Below are positions 1 to 9,211 of a DNA stretch of 32,861 nt, in pieces. Position numbers and translations under genes: made by a program. Position 1 is the stretch's first letter, and the number at the start of each line of letters is the position of its first letter. Source of the stretch: Leptospira ellisii (GTDB lineage Bacteria; Spirochaetota; Leptospiria; Leptospirales; Leptospiraceae); NCBI RefSeq assembly GCF_002811955.1, contig NZ_NPEF01000010.1, positions 1 to 32,861 on the forward strand, given 5' to 3'. The notes under the pieces were generated by a model. It did not search any database, was not told the origin of the DNA, and worked only from the letters and a program-made list of their open reading frames with translations.

Positions 1-300
1 ATGCGACGGATCAATGTTCGTTTGGGCACGGGAAGTTGGACTCTACTCGGAGCCTTGGCGCAGGCGCACGGAGTGTCCCGTTGTTATTTGTTTAATTATC
101 TTTTGTATTTGGAGGAATCGGAAATGGGGGATTCTATCGAAGAGATGATGAATGAGGGAGTTCCCACCTTTCACAAGAACTACAGTTATATCCTCCACCT
201 CGATCTCACCTTCAACCGAGTGACTCGGAAGCTCCAATGCCTCCCCGAGTCCGCTTTTTACACATTCGAATACCGAGAATGGTTCCGAGAGCCGGAATAA
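1..300 (+). CDS. DUF1564-family protein, 5' end outside the window
   Basis: This is the C-terminal 99 residues of what looks like a DUF1564 protein, a family of unknown function that I know only from Leptospira, where members occur in many copies. The stretch with [30 protein letters not shown] and the end YTFEYREWF is typical of the family's second half. The frame is open from the first base. Family members as I recall them are about 170 residues, so the ATG at position 1 is probably internal and the gene is cut by the window edge. No function can be given. It is followed by about 195 bases with no gene before the convergent TPR gene ends. Confidence 0.7.
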   Translation: MRRINVRLGTGSWTLLGALAQAHGVSRCYLFNYLLYLEESEMGDSIEEMMNEGVPTFHKNYSYILHLDLTFNRVTRKLQCLPESAFYTFEYREWFREPE

Positions 301-494
301 ACCCACCAGTCAGACTAAAAAATCACCGAAGGCCGACAGACCAACCAAACCGGTCTCACGTCACGCTATCACGCTACGCAGCAAACAATTTCTCGATACG
401 CCAACGCGGGCCGGTCGCACATAATTCTACGATTTGCGCAACGGGCAATGAAAACGGTAATGAGAATGGACAACGCGAAGCTCCCCAACCTACG

Positions 495-2066
495 TTAGGC
501 GCCTTTAGATTCCATCCGAAGTGCCTTCTTCAATAACTCCTCCAAATCCTTCCCATAAATGACGTTCAAAAGACTGGGATTATCCGTCAAAAACCGTTTG
601 GCTCCTTCCGTAAACTCGGCGTCTCCCAAAACGTACGCCTTATCCACTCCCAGCTCCTTCAACTGACTCAACGTGTCCCGCAGAAAAATATCCGAAATTT
701 TCGCGTCCTTCCACTTGCGGAACTTAAACAGAGCCCTCGTTTCCTTATCGGTTTTGTTCAAACCGGTTAAGTTGAGACCGTCCCCTTCCTTGTTCGGAAT
801 CTCCCTGCTTACCGTATAATTCAACGCCATCACGATTCGGACGCATAGGTTTTTGAATTCGACTCCCTTGAGCTGACGATAATGATCCATCACTCCGACG
901 CCGATCTTGGATATGTCCGTCAGAAGTTTGTTCCCCTGCTCGTCCAGAATCCCTTTGATATGAAAGGACTTGGACGACTTTAGACCGGATAGTTCGTAGA
1001 ATCTTTCGACCGGAAACAACTCGCCGAAAATCCTGCCGATCTCCTCATCGATGGAGAATCCGCTCTGAGTGGTCTTTCCCGGTTCGAGACGTTTCGTCTC
1101 CAGCTGGAATTTATAATTAGCTAATTCTAATATACGTTTGTCGTCGATCCGTTCGGACTCGGCTTCGATCAGATATTCGCTCGCTTCCTCGAGCTTTCCT
1201 AATTTGACCGCCAACAGCGAAAAATGAACGTCGGAGTCGATCATCTCCTGTTTCCAACCGCTGTTGCGGGCCATCTCCATACAAAGACGCGCGTATTTCA
1301 ACGCTTCCCCGAGATTTTTTTGGAGAACGAAAACGCACATCAGGAATTGAAAGATCGTATAACTCACGTAATCGTCTTCGATCAGATCCGCCACCGAATT
1401 GGCGGCCTTGGCCGCTTCGTCGTATTTTCCCTCTCGAGCCAAACCGAGCGCGTATAAAAACCCGCATACGGGAGAAGCCGGATCCAATTCATACGCCTTC
1501 GCGAAATATTCGCTCGGATTTCCCTTCCGCAAAACGGCCGCAAGAACGCCCTTTCCGATAAACAGGGACGAAATTTTGATTCTGTCGTTGGGAATCTTAT
1601 TCAGAAAACGATCGGCGATCGCGAATTCCTTCTGCCCGAGCGCCATAAATCCGATCCGTATGTTCGCCTCCGGGTTTTCCGGTTCTATCGAAATCGTGTC
1701 CAGATAATGAAACAGCGCCTCTTCGAATAAATCCTGCTGATAATATATGTCCGCGATTCTGTTGGAAACCGCCACCTCGTTGATTCCCTTTTCATAGGAT
1801 CCGATCTTTTTTATCTTTTCGAGGTGGCGGGCCTCGTTGACCGTATCCCCTTCCATCGCGTAAATTTTAGCGATCACATAATGCGCTCGAACGTTCGAAG
1901 GGGAACTATCCAGAATGTCCCGGATCATCACTCGGGCATCCACGTAATTCCCCATAGCCGCCAGAGCCAAAGCCTTTTCGAACGCGTCTTTCTTGGTCTG
2001 GATGAGGAAGGATCCAAACGCGACGATCAGGATGATTCCGATGGCGACAAGAATGACGAAGATCAT
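495..2066 (-). CDS. Membrane-anchored TPR protein with C-terminal degenerate Mrr-like domain
   Basis: A 523-residue protein. Residues 1-20 form one hydrophobic helix that should anchor it in the inner membrane. Residues about 28-320 are helical repeats with TPR spacing, including [31 protein letters not shown] pairs. The last ~110 residues follow the layout of Mrr-type PD-(D/E)xK nuclease folds: [17 protein letters not shown], then [16 protein letters not shown], a helix, and [13 protein letters not shown]. The catalytic positions appear changed: the usual Asp in GGxD reads Asn, and the usual Q/ExK reads KxR. I infer a binding rather than cutting role. It is divergent from the ABC permease, with 114 bases between. 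The start is the ATG just before the anchor helix; its ribosome site is weak. Confidence 0.75.
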   Translation of the reverse strand: MIFVILVAIGIILIVAFGSFLIQTKKDAFEKALALAAMGNYVDARVMIRDILDSSPSNVRAHYVIAKIYAMEGDTVNEARHLEKIKKIGSYEKGINEVAVSNRIADIYYQQDLFEEALFHYLDTISIEPENPEANIRIGFMALGQKEFAIADRFLNKIPNDRIKISSLFIGKGVLAAVLRKGNPSEYFAKAYELDPASPVCGFLYALGLAREGKYDEAAKAANSVADLIEDDYVSYTIFQFLMCVFVLQKNLGEALKYARLCMEMARNSGWKQEMIDSDVHFSLLAVKLGKLEEASEYLIEAESERIDDKRILELANYKFQLETKRLEPGKTTQSGFSIDEEIGRIFGELFPVERFYELSGLKSSKSFHIKGILDEQGNKLLTDISKIGVGVMDHYRQLKGVEFKNLCVRIVMALNYTVSREIPNKEGDGLNLTGLNKTDKETRALFKFRKWKDAKISDIFLRDTLSQLKELGVDKAYVLGDAEFTEGAKRFLTDNPSLLNVIYGKDLEELLKKALRMESKGA

Positions 2067-2180
2067 TTTTTTGTTTTTCTTTCAGGTTCCGGTTTGTAAA
2101 TGGATAAAATCCCGGGGGGCCAGACCGGGTATTGTCCGATCTTGGGATAAAATCAAATCATTTTGTAGAAACGAAATCAG

Positions 2181-2705
2181 ATGGGAAAAATTACCTACTT
2201 CAGATTCGCGTATTCGATCGTAAAACGCGATATTATTATCAGTGTTCTTCATATAGGATTTTCCGCGCTCTTTTGTTTTTTTCTGATCTTCGGTATCTTT
2301 TTAATCAGAATGGACAAAGCCCCCTCCAACCCTTCTAGTATCGAACTCTTTCGGAATTATCCACAGCTGGTTTTATTGCTCTGTTCGGCGGGATTGGTAT
2401 TTATGGCGTTGACCCGCACTCTTTTGCGAACGAGCGACGCCGGAATTATGATGGCGGTGGGCGGGAATCGGATCGGAACCGTCCGTCTTCTCGTCGCGGA
2501 ACTTTGGATTCTACACGGAACGGGGTTCCTGATCGCTCTGATCCTTTCGATCGTTTTCCCTCCCTGGGTGGACGAAAGCTATAGCCTGCTGGATCCGCTC
2601 AAAAGTCTTTTGGTCTGTCTTTCCCTGGTTTCCGGAATCGGGGGAATCATCGCGTTCATCCTTACGTTTTTGGATCCGTATCGGGCGATTCGGAGGGGCA
2701 AATGA
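2181..2705 (+). CDS. Small FtsX/MacB-like ABC transporter permease
   Basis: A 174-residue integral membrane protein with four hydrophobic segments at about residues 20-43, 62-82, 103-127 and 139-165. Its stop overlaps the ATG of an ABC ATPase of the LolD/MacB type by four bases (ATGA), which marks it as the permease partner. The order of one helix, a gap, then three helices matches the FtsX fold. The loop between helices 1 and 2 is only ~20 residues, where LolC/MacB permeases carry a periplasmic domain of ~200 or more. A conserved-looking cytoplasmic loop, [18 protein letters not shown], between helices 2 and 3 is where FtsX-type permeases contact the ATPase. The substrate is unknown. The start codon lacks a clear ribosome site. 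Confidence 0.7.
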   Translation: MGKITYFRFAYSIVKRDIIISVLHIGFSALFCFFLIFGIFLIRMDKAPSNPSSIELFRNYPQLVLLLCSAGLVFMALTRTLLRTSDAGIMMAVGGNRIGTVRLLVAELWILHGTGFLIALILSIVFPPWVDESYSLLDPLKSLLVCLSLVSGIGGIIAFILTFLDPYRAIRRGK

Positions 2706-3367
2706 TTCTTCGTATCAACAATCTTTCCCGGGAATACGGCAAAGCCAAAGCAGTGGACGGAATCTCCTTCGACATGAACCAATCCGACTATGTCGCCATC
2801 GTCGGTCCGTCCGGTTCGGGAAAAACGACGCTTTTATCGATGATCACCGGAATGTTGAGCAGCAGTTCGGGAGAAATTTATTTCGACACGACCAAGGTAA
2901 GCGATATGAGTCACGGAACCTTGGCGAATTTCCGGGCGAGAAACATAGGTCTCATCTTCCAATTTTCCGAGCTGCTTCCCCATCTCGACGTGGAGGAGAA
3001 TATACTTCTTCCCGCGCTCCTCGTCGGAAAGTTCAGCCCGAAGGAATATCAGGAAAAATGCGAATACCTGATCCAAAGTCTGAACCTGCAGTCGATCCGG
3101 AAAAGTTATCCTTCCAAGTTGTCCGGCGGTCAGATCCAGATGACGGCGATCGCAAGATCCTTGATCAACGAACCGGAACTTCTTCTGGCGGACGAGCCTT
3201 CGGGGGATCTCGATCCGGAGAACAGCGAACTCGTGCGCAATCTTCTTTACGATTTTAACACGAGAGGACTTACGATTCTATTAGTAACTCATGATATGAA
3301 TCTCGCATTCGACGCAAAGACGATCTATGAGATGAGAGAGGGAGCGTTTACCCGGGTGGTGAAGTGA
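2702..3367 (+). CDS. ABC transporter ATP-binding protein, LolD/MacB type
   Basis: A 221-residue ABC ATPase with every motif in place: Walker [10 protein letters not shown] (residues 35-43), Q-loop Gln87, signature LSGGQ (140-144), Walker [13 protein letters not shown] (161-171) and the H-loop His197 in VTHD. Length and the SGDLD D-loop fit the LolD/MacB/FtsE group, which power mechanical, non-channel work on lipoproteins or peptides in the membrane. It overlaps the upstream permease by four bases (ATGA) and the downstream ROK gene by GTGA, so translation is coupled across three genes. The transported or moved substrate cannot be read from the sequence. The call as an ABC ATPase is firm; the subgroup is likely. 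Confidence 0.93.
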   Translation: MILRINNLSREYGKAKAVDGISFDMNQSDYVAIVGPSGSGKTTLLSMITGMLSSSSGEIYFDTTKVSDMSHGTLANFRARNIGLIFQFSELLPHLDVEENILLPALLVGKFSPKEYQEKCEYLIQSLNLQSIRKSYPSKLSGGQIQMTAIARSLINEPELLLADEPSGDLDPENSELVRNLLYDFNTRGLTILLVTHDMNLAFDAKTIYEMREGAFTRVVK

Positions 3368-4260
3368 ATTCCTATTTAGGGATCGACGTCGGGGCGGGAA
3401 GCATCAAGGCCAGTCTCGTACATCCGGACGGAACCGTCCTCAAAAACGCGTCACGGCTCACGGGAGCGGAGACCGATTCCGGAAATTTTTTGGAATCCCT
3501 GGAGAATATCGTTTCGGAGATGCGGGCCCCCTCTTTGACCGCGATCGGAATCGGAAGTCCCGGACCCATAGACTCCGAACGCGGGCTTCTCCTTCAATCC
3601 GCCAACCTTCCCCTTCTCAAAGAGGTTGCGTTGGTCGATCATCTAAGAAATAAATTTCCGTATCCGGTATATTACAATAACGACGCGAACGTCGCCGCTC
3701 TCGGAGAATACAGATTCGGCAGGGGAAAAAATTCCTCCAACCTTCTCATCCTCACGTTGGGAACCGGACTCGGCGGCGGATGGATCTATCAGGGAAAATT
3801 GTTCAACGGTTATCGGGGGAGCGGAATGGAAGTGGGTCACGTAACCTACGATCCCCGCGGTCCCGTCTGCGGCTGCGGGCAAAGGGGATGTGCGGAAGCG
3901 TATTTCAGCGCGAGCGGATTCCTCAATCGATACTCGGAGAAAACGGGAACCGCCCTTCTCTCCGCGGAGGAATTTTTCCGCAGGGCGGAACGCGGAGAGG
4001 GAGCCGCATCATCGTTGTTAGATGAAGGAATCGAGGCCCTCGCACAGCTCTGTCGAGGATTGATCCACACGTTGAATCCGGAGAGGATGATTTTCACCGG
4101 AGGATTGATCCGTTCCTGGGAACTGTTCGGAGACGGACTCAAACAAAGGATTCAAGAACTGATCTTTCCCGTTTTTAGGACTTACACGCAAATCCTGCCG
4201 GGGGAAAACGTATCCGGAACATTGGGCGCGGCGGCGCTTTGTATGGAGCATCACGAATGA
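3364..4260 (+). CDS. ROK-family sugar kinase (glucokinase-like)
   Basis: A 298-residue ROK protein of usual length. The N-terminus [14 protein letters not shown] is the ATP-phosphate loop; [12 protein letters not shown] (105-116) carries the catalytic Asp107; [16 protein letters not shown] and GMEVGH lead to the ROK zinc site made by His159, Cys169, Cys171 and Cys176 ([12 protein letters not shown]). These are the features of ROK glucokinases/hexokinases, which phosphorylate glucose or an N-acyl-hexosamine in the cytoplasm. There is no N-terminal DNA-binding helix-turn-helix, so it is a kinase rather than a NagC-type repressor. The start is a GTG whose last bases overlap the ATPase stop (GTGA), and its own stop overlaps the next ATG. 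The exact sugar is not determined. Confidence 0.9.
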   Translation: MNSYLGIDVGAGSIKASLVHPDGTVLKNASRLTGAETDSGNFLESLENIVSEMRAPSLTAIGIGSPGPIDSERGLLLQSANLPLLKEVALVDHLRNKFPYPVYYNNDANVAALGEYRFGRGKNSSNLLILTLGTGLGGGWIYQGKLFNGYRGSGMEVGHVTYDPRGPVCGCGQRGCAEAYFSASGFLNRYSEKTGTALLSAEEFFRRAERGEGAASSLLDEGIEALAQLCRGLIHTLNPERMIFTGGLIRSWELFGDGLKQRIQELIFPVFRTYTQILPGENVSGTLGAAALCMEHHE

Positions 4261-4607
4261 ACGAATCGAATTGTATCTTCTGCAAGATCGTAAGAAAGGA
4301 AATTCCTGCAAGGATAGCGTATGAGGACGACGAAATAGTCGCGTTTCACGACATCTCTCCCCAGGCTCCGGTGCACGTGGTGTTTATTCCCAAAAAACAC
4401 GTCGTATCCTTGGCCGAAATTTCGGACGAAGACGCGACGTTGTTCGGAAAACTACTGCTCCGCATACGCGACACTGCCAAAACGTTAGGCGTCACCGAAA
4501 ACGGATATCGAGTCGTCAACAACACCGGAAAAAACGGGGGACAAACCGTCTTCCACATCCATTTTCATCTTTTAGCCGAACGCCGTATGACGTGGCCGCC
4601 GGGATAA
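4257..4607 (+). CDS. HIT (histidine triad) nucleotide-binding protein
   Basis: A 116-residue HINT-type hydrolase of nucleoside phosphoramidates or acyl-adenylates. [13 protein letters not shown] at the N-terminus has the CxxC of the HINT zinc site, [19 protein letters not shown] is the family's central strand, and HIHFHLL (residues 100-106) is the catalytic histidine triad. The chosen ATG overlaps the ROK stop as ATGA; a TTG 18 bases upstream would give six extra residues with no family support. Its place in a tightly overlapped operon with a sugar kinase and an ABC module is probably a matter of co-transcription, since HIT genes are housekeeping and travel widely. Confidence 0.93.
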   Translation: MNESNCIFCKIVRKEIPARIAYEDDEIVAFHDISPQAPVHVVFIPKKHVVSLAEISDEDATLFGKLLLRIRDTAKTLGVTENGYRVVNNTGKNGGQTVFHIHFHLLAERRMTWPPG

Positions 4608-4623
4608 ACCGAGGTAAATCGAA

Positions 4624-5628
4624 TTGAAACGAATCATACTGGGAACCGTAGTCAGCCTCGGGGCGTTGGGATTTTTATTCTACAAACTCGATCTCGGGGA
4701 ATTTACGAGAATCCGCGAACGCTGGGAACCGATCTATCTCGTCCCTTTTTGTATCTCCAGCGCCTGGGGACTTTTGTTGTTCTCCTGGCGATGGCATCTG
4801 CTGATGGGAAAACGGATCCGCTTCCGTTATGCGCTCTTGTCCTCCTTCATCGGAGTGGGTGCGAACATGTTTCTCCCGGCCCGGGGCGGGGACATCTTCC
4901 GGCTCTACTTCTGCAAAAAGGAATCCGAACTCGCGTATCCCACGCTGGTCACCGCGCTATTCATCGAAAAGGTGCTGGACTTTTCCTTCATCTTCTCCGC
5001 GGGAATCTGCGCCCTTATGTTCCTAGGGATCAAGGACGCGAGCAGCGATTCGTTCTTTATCCTTTCCACGGCGGCGATCCTGGGAATCTTTCTGGGTTTA
5101 GTCGCGGTCCGGTATTTCAACGAACTTCTGGTTTCCGTACTCGCGCGGATCGCCGGACTTGCTGGAAAACGGGAATGGTTTTTGAACCGGTTGGCGCACT
5201 ACATCCGCGACCTCGGGAATTTTTTGGTCTTTCGCAAGTTTCTTCTTCCCGCGGTTTTAACCGCGTTCACTTGGCTGATCGGTTATGCCCTGAGCTACGG
5301 AATTCTGCTCAAACTCGTGGGAATCGAAATGAGTTACGCGGGAATCGTCTTAATCATGTTCGGCGGAGCGGTCGGAGTGATGGTTCCTTCCGCTCCTTCG
5401 GGCGCAGGAGTGTTTCACGCTTCGGTCACTTCCTCCTTCGTGTTGATGGGAAGAAAGGCGTCCGAAGGATTGTTCTACGCGACCACGGTGCATCTGGCCC
5501 AATTCATTCTGCAGAGTTTCTTCGCGATCGTACTCTACGTCTATTGGATCTTCGACCGCAGAAAGCGTGGACTCGGCAAAACCGAATTCTCGCTCAAAGA
5601 ATCGGAAGTCATAGAACAGGAAAGTTGA
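4624..5628 (+). CDS. Flippase-like integral membrane protein (LPG synthetase TM-domain family)
   Basis: A 334-residue multi-pass inner-membrane protein with about eight hydrophobic segments, of the PF03706 family (transmembrane part of MprF, also YbhN/AglD-type proteins). Supporting stretches are [23 protein letters not shown] near residue 80, the family's first signature, and [21 protein letters not shown] near residue 240, its second. Members move or help move lipids or polyprenyl-linked sugars; no soluble synthetase domain is attached here. The start is TTG with a GAGG ribosome site about nine bases upstream. It sits 16 bases after the HIT gene and closes the operon; the next gene converges after only 12 bases. 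Confidence 0.85.
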   Translation: MKRIILGTVVSLGALGFLFYKLDLGEFTRIRERWEPIYLVPFCISSAWGLLLFSWRWHLLMGKRIRFRYALLSSFIGVGANMFLPARGGDIFRLYFCKKESELAYPTLVTALFIEKVLDFSFIFSAGICALMFLGIKDASSDSFFILSTAAILGIFLGLVAVRYFNELLVSVLARIAGLAGKREWFLNRLAHYIRDLGNFLVFRKFLLPAVLTAFTWLIGYALSYGILLKLVGIEMSYAGIVLIMFGGAVGVMVPSAPSGAGVFHASVTSSFVLMGRKASEGLFYATTVHLAQFILQSFFAIVLYVYWIFDRRKRGLGKTEFSLKESEVIEQES

Positions 5629-5640
5629 ACCGGGGCCCCA

Positions 5641-6549
5641 TCAAGGAGCCGGAATTAAAACCTTTTGTCCGATTAGATTTTGGGAAAACTGCGGACTCCA
5701 TCTTTGCAACAGGGAAGAAATCTCGACGCAGGAAAAATCGTTGTAAGTCGAGGTGTCCAAGTTTAATTTCGGGCCTTGGTAGATTCCGGGAGGCAAATTG
5801 CCTTCGTCCCGGTCGACGGTTTCATATTGTATTTCCTCGTCGTTCGGTTTTCCCAGATAAAGATCCAATGATATGATGGCCGCGACCGACGGATTTTTGA
5901 ACCTACTCTGAGCTTCAAGTTGAACTCCGTTCATCCTTGTCTGAATACAAAGACCTTCACAATTCCCGATGACCGCGGGAGGAGGAAGCGCACCCGCACA
6001 AACTCCCGCAGTCGGAATCGGAGGAACGGAAATGATTTCTTTTGCCGAATGTTCCTTATCGCTTTGGGCGATTACGATAATCTTAAAATAGCGGTTCGTT
6101 TCCATCGAAGAGAAGGAAAACCGATTCGGATCCTCCGCATCCGGAGTCAAATTCTCCGAAATCGCATCGGTAACGCTGACCCCGTCCGCGTTCAAATGCA
6201 TCAAATCGGGTTTTCCCAGATAGGCTTTATAGACGATCGGGGCGGCGGAGGGATTGGAAAGCGCAAACCTTATCTTGATATCCTGCGAATGTTGGGCGCC
6301 TTCCACATATTGTGTGTCGACCGTAAGTTGCGTAAATCCGAACTGATCGTGATCCTCCGTAGACGGGTCGGGCGTTTTACCGGGATCCTCTTTTACCTCC
6401 TGCGCGCCTCCTCCCAAAAGGGCGAAAAGCGCCGCGGTATCCGGATTTTCAGACCGGCTGCTCGTATTACATGAAAAAAAGAATCCATTCCATGCGAAGA
6501 TTATGATAAGAAAACCCGCGCGCATTTCAGATGCTTTGAAAAAAACCAT
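5641..6549 (-). CDS. Leptospiral lipoprotein, paralog of the next gene
   Basis: About 300 residues with a lipoprotein signal: a hydrophobic run from residue 10 and the spirochete-style lipobox FFFSC, giving a lipidated Cys. After a Pro/Glu-rich linker the mature part carries two similar halves around YKAYLGKPDLMHLNADGVSV, KIIVIAQS, KEIISVPP, CAGALPPPAVIGNCEGLC and SLDLYLGKP. This whole order repeats in the neighbouring lipoprotein, so the two arose by tandem duplication. Four mature cysteines (CAGA, GNC, GLC, FSC) are shared and could form disulfides. The start given has a possible GGA ribosome site; the ATG at 6525 would give a more usual signal peptide. Function unknown; surface location is inferred. 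Confidence 0.8.
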   Translation of the reverse strand: MVFFKASEMRAGFLIIIFAWNGFFFSCNTSSRSENPDTAALFALLGGGAQEVKEDPGKTPDPSTEDHDQFGFTQLTVDTQYVEGAQHSQDIKIRFALSNPSAAPIVYKAYLGKPDLMHLNADGVSVTDAISENLTPDAEDPNRFSFSSMETNRYFKIIVIAQSDKEHSAKEIISVPPIPTAGVCAGALPPPAVIGNCEGLCIQTRMNGVQLEAQSRFKNPSVAAIISLDLYLGKPNDEEIQYETVDRDEGNLPPGIYQGPKLNLDTSTYNDFSCVEISSLLQRWSPQFSQNLIGQKVLIPAP

Positions 6550-6735
6550 TGAAGATCCGTTCCTAAGAAAGATTATGAAACCTCGAAACGTTCCGCGCCG
6601 AAGCCGAAACTTCAGCGAAAACTTGTCGAGGTATTCAAATCATATAACACTTGAAGAAGCGGATTTCACTCCCCTAGGAATGTCACTTGTTCCTTATTGA
6701 ATGCATTCTATTCCCAAAAAATCGAATTTGTGCGT

Positions 6736-7641
6736 TTACGGAACGATGATCTTTCCGAACAAGTAATGATCCGAAAATCCTCCGGGAGTACCGTCGTCTT
6801 TCACTCCGTAGGAGCTGATATCGAAGCAGGCGTTCGGATAAGTGCCTCTGTCGAAATCGCTTCTCGCTTCGTAAACTCCCGCCGGAGCGTCGAATTGCTC
6901 CACGTATTCGAACGGAGTCGGTCCCGTTCCTCCGGAAGCGTAGGAAGTCGTCAAATCCAGATACAAATACGCCATCATCGCGGGGTTGGCAAAACGAGAA
7001 ACCAATTCGATCCGGTTTCCGTTTAAGGTGGCTACGATACAATGATCCGCGCAATTGCCGATCGTCGTCGGAAGCGCAACCGCACCCGCACAAGGACCCA
7101 CAGGAGGCGTAGGCGGTGTGGTTATGATTTCCTTGGATGAATTTCCGAAGGAGCTTTGAGCGATCACGATGACTTTGTAGGACTGACTCGTTTCGGGGGT
7201 GGTAAAAAGAAAGCGGTTCGAAGATCCGGGCTCCGTATTCGAAGTTTCCTGAAGATAGTTCGACACGCTCACTCCGTCTGCGTTCAACTGCATCAGGGTT
7301 GGTCTGCCGAGATACGCCTTGTATGTGACCGGATATGCGACCACAGTATTCAACAAAAACGTAATACGAATGCTTTGAAAATCGCCCGAGCTGCTGATCC
7401 CGTAATTCGTCTGAGAGGCGAGATCGTTCAATTGCGGCCCCGAAGTTTCCGGATCGGGAGGCGGAGGGTCGCCTCCTCCATCGGGATACGGTGCGGGACT
7501 CTGACCCGAGATAAGTAGAGCAAGCCCCGCCAAAACGTCCTGACTATTGGAATCTTTCCGACAAGAACATAAAGAAAATAAAATACACAAAAGAGCAAAA
7601 ACCGTAGCCCACGACCGGAAGAATTTAAATTGTATCTTCAT
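6736..7641 (-). CDS. Leptospiral lipoprotein, tandem paralog
   Basis: A 301-residue lipoprotein sharing its domain order with the gene just downstream: YKAYLGRPTLMQLNADGVSVS, KVIVIAQS, KEIITTPPTPP, CAGAVALPTTIGNCADHC and LYLDL all line up. The signal peptide ends in LFSLCSC, with lipidation expected at the second Cys. A Gly/Pro/Asp-rich linker (about residues 50-70) joins the anchor to the folded part, as is usual for exposed leptospiral lipoproteins. I chose the ATG at 7641 because AAGGA lies nine bases upstream; the TTG and ATG at 7650 and 7647 sit too close to that site. 186 bases separate it from its paralog. Function unknown. Confidence 0.85.
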   Translation of the reverse strand: MKIQFKFFRSWATVFALLCILFSLCSCRKDSNSQDVLAGLALLISGQSPAPYPDGGGDPPPPDPETSGPQLNDLASQTNYGISSSGDFQSIRITFLLNTVVAYPVTYKAYLGRPTLMQLNADGVSVSNYLQETSNTEPGSSNRFLFTTPETSQSYKVIVIAQSSFGNSSKEIITTPPTPPVGPCAGAVALPTTIGNCADHCIVATLNGNRIELVSRFANPAMMAYLYLDLTTSYASGGTGPTPFEYVEQFDAPAGVYEARSDFDRGTYPNACFDISSYGVKDDGTPGGFSDHYLFGKIIVP

Positions 7642-7922
7642 TTGCATCAATCCTTTGAATTTGAAAATTTGACTTATCGTCTAATGTTAAAAACCGAATC
7701 GTTAAAATGTTTTTTCACGCGATTACAAAGAGCCATTCCCTACTTATAAGAATACAAAGAGTGATTTCGCATTTTTTACGCTCAACCCACCAAATAGTTT
7801 TGCTTTTAAACTAATCCTTGCAAAGAATTCGGGACAAAATATGGAAATTCCTGTCACAAAAGGATACACAATAGCGAGCTTTTCGTTGACAAAAATATAT
7901 CGTTAATCTTGGATATATAAAT
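7642..7922. other. AT-rich divergent intergenic region
   Basis: This divergent region lies between the lipoprotein and the ArsR-type regulator and holds no gene. It is clearly richer in A and T than its neighbours and should carry both promoters. The ArsR side has a recognisable -35 box and operator next to the start codon. Confidence 0.6.
7886..7918 (+). promoter_or_regulatory. Promoter and ArsR-type operator of the regulator gene
   Basis: TTGACA at 7886-7891 matches a -35 box. It is followed by a perfect inverted repeat, ATATATC (7895-7901) and GATATAT (7912-7918), with a ten-base spacer reading GTTAATCTTG. The repeat sits where RNA polymerase binds and ends only four bases before the ATG, so a bound repressor would block transcription. 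A nearly identical site precedes the next gene, which is why I read it as the regulator's own operator. The short distance leaves almost no leader. Confidence 0.7.
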
Positions 7923-8219
7923 ATGAAGAAGAATCAGGGAATCGATCCCCGCATTCAAGAGTTTCTATCCGCTTTAGCGAGCGAGACACGCCTGAATCTT
8001 CTTCTTTCTTTTGCGGATGGCAAAGAAAAGACAGTCGGAGAATTGGTCGAACTTTCCGGATTGGGGCAATCCACGATTTCTACGCATTTAAGTCAGCTAA
8101 AAAAAGGCGGAATTTTAATTCGCAGAAAATCCGGGAAAGAAGTATATTACAAGCCCGATCGCGAACGGATCTTGGAACATATTTCCAAATTGACATCTTA
8201 TCTTCGAAGTTGCTGCTAA
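7923..8219 (+). CDS. ArsR-family winged-helix transcriptional regulator
   Basis: A 98-residue protein of normal ArsR/SmtB length. The opening RIQEFLSALASETRLNLLLSF is the family's first helices; the helix-turn-helix follows at about residues 36-64 (TVGELVELSGLGQSTISTHLSQLKKGGIL), then the wing with RRKSGKEVYYK. These regulators repress until a metal or other signal binds. There is no ELCVCDL metal box in helix 3; the only cysteines are a Cys-Cys pair at the extreme C-terminus, which could sense a metal or redox change. Inverted repeats ATATC-N10-GATAT before this gene and the next one point to self-regulation and control of the hydroxylase-like gene. Confidence 0.9.
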   Translation: MKKNQGIDPRIQEFLSALASETRLNLLLSFADGKEKTVGELVELSGLGQSTISTHLSQLKKGGILIRRKSGKEVYYKPDRERILEHISKLTSYLRSCC

Positions 8220-8233
8220 TTTTTGCGTCTATT

Positions 8234-8253
8234 ATATCGTTAATTCTAGATAT
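8234..8253 (+). promoter_or_regulatory. Second ArsR-type operator, before the hydroxylase gene
   Basis: ATATC (8234-8238) and GATAT (8249-8253) with a ten-base spacer form the same inverted repeat as the site before the regulator. The left half and first seven spacer bases (ATATCGTTAAT) are identical in both. It lies between the two genes, 17 bases before the second ATG, just upstream of the AGGAG ribosome site. Confidence 0.65.
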
Positions 8254-8270
8254 TTAGGAGTATACAAAGT

Positions 8271-9134
8271 ATGAAAATTTTTAGACAAGGGATCAGATAC
8301 GTCGGATTCCCTATCCTTTTTCTTTCGTTTTCGACGATTCTCATCGAATTTTCGGGCAATCTTTGGGTCGCTTATTCGACCCTTTCCTTTTTGGTGTTGA
8401 TGGGTATGACGCTCGAAAGATTCATTCCCTTTGAAAAGACATGGAACGGATCCGATTCGGATTCGAGATCCGATCTATTTTTTTTCGCAATTCAACCGAT
8501 CGTTGCGCCCTTAGCAGGTTCGGTCGTTGCGGGAATCGTTCACCGATCCATGTCCGTATTCGACGGATCGGCGACTAGCTTGATCGGGTCATCTTTATGG
8601 TCTCAAATATTGATCGGAATGTTTTTTTCCGGTCTCATTCCTTATTGGATCCATCGTTTCTCCCATGCAAGAGACGGTTTTCTCTGGAGAGTCCATTCGA
8701 TTCATCATTCTCCTAAGAGGTTGTATTGGATGAATGCGTTTCGATCACATCCAATCAATACGATCTTAAACACCGGAGGGGCATTACTTCCGGCGCTACT
8801 ACTGGGATTACATCCTGACGCGGTTTTGATCGTGGGAATGCTGAATAACTTCGTGTCGATCTATAACCACATGAACATAGACTTCCGCTTGGGAATCTTA
8901 AATCGAATATTCAACATGAATGAGTTGCATAGATGGCACCATTCCAAAGTGCCTGCGGAAGGGAATAATAACTACAGCTCGGGCGCGTTCGCTTTTTGGG
9001 ATATTATTTTCGGTTCTTATTATCTTCCTCCAAAAAAAATGGACAGGAATTTAGTCGGGTTATACCAGCCGGACAAATTTCCATCACGATCGATCTTAAA
9101 ACAAATTCTATTTCCCATTTGCAAGTGTTCTTAG
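8271..9134 (+). CDS. Fatty acid hydroxylase / sterol desaturase superfamily membrane enzyme
   Basis: A 287-residue protein with several hydrophobic segments and the full set of histidine clusters that bind the di-iron centre: HRFSH (128-132), HSIHH (142-146), His160, His200 and HRWHH (220-224). Family members insert oxygen into, or desaturate, acyl chains, sterols, sphingolipids or carotenoids at the membrane. The substrate here is not known. It follows an ArsR regulator by 51 bases and carries the same inverted-repeat operator, so its expression is probably switched by that regulator. AGGAG lies ten bases before the ATG. The C-terminus ends CKCS, which is unusual and might relate to metal handling. 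Confidence 0.9.
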   Translation: MKIFRQGIRYVGFPILFLSFSTILIEFSGNLWVAYSTLSFLVLMGMTLERFIPFEKTWNGSDSDSRSDLFFFAIQPIVAPLAGSVVAGIVHRSMSVFDGSATSLIGSSLWSQILIGMFFSGLIPYWIHRFSHARDGFLWRVHSIHHSPKRLYWMNAFRSHPINTILNTGGALLPALLLGLHPDAVLIVGMLNNFVSIYNHMNIDFRLGILNRIFNMNELHRWHHSKVPAEGNNNYSSGAFAFWDIIFGSYYLPPKKMDRNLVGLYQPDKFPSRSILKQILFPICKCS

Positions 9135-9211
9135 ATAGAGCGGCACTCGGTTCTATTTCATTCTCGGTGCGACGATCTCGCACGGAACGCCGCCCAAATC
9201 CCGAAAGAAAT

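Noticed and set aside
340..385. Short repeated TCACGCTA-like units as a CRISPR or tandem array
   Set aside because: Only two imperfect eight-base units; no regular repeat and spacer pattern.
5625..5645. GGGGCCCC between convergent genes as a terminator
   Set aside because: It is a self-complementary octamer with no loop and no T run.
4749..5876. 375-residue forward open frame
   Set aside because: It overlaps the flippase-like gene in another frame, is rich in Arg/Gly/Pro with no domain features, and runs into the convergent lipoprotein. It is a shadow of the GC-rich real gene.
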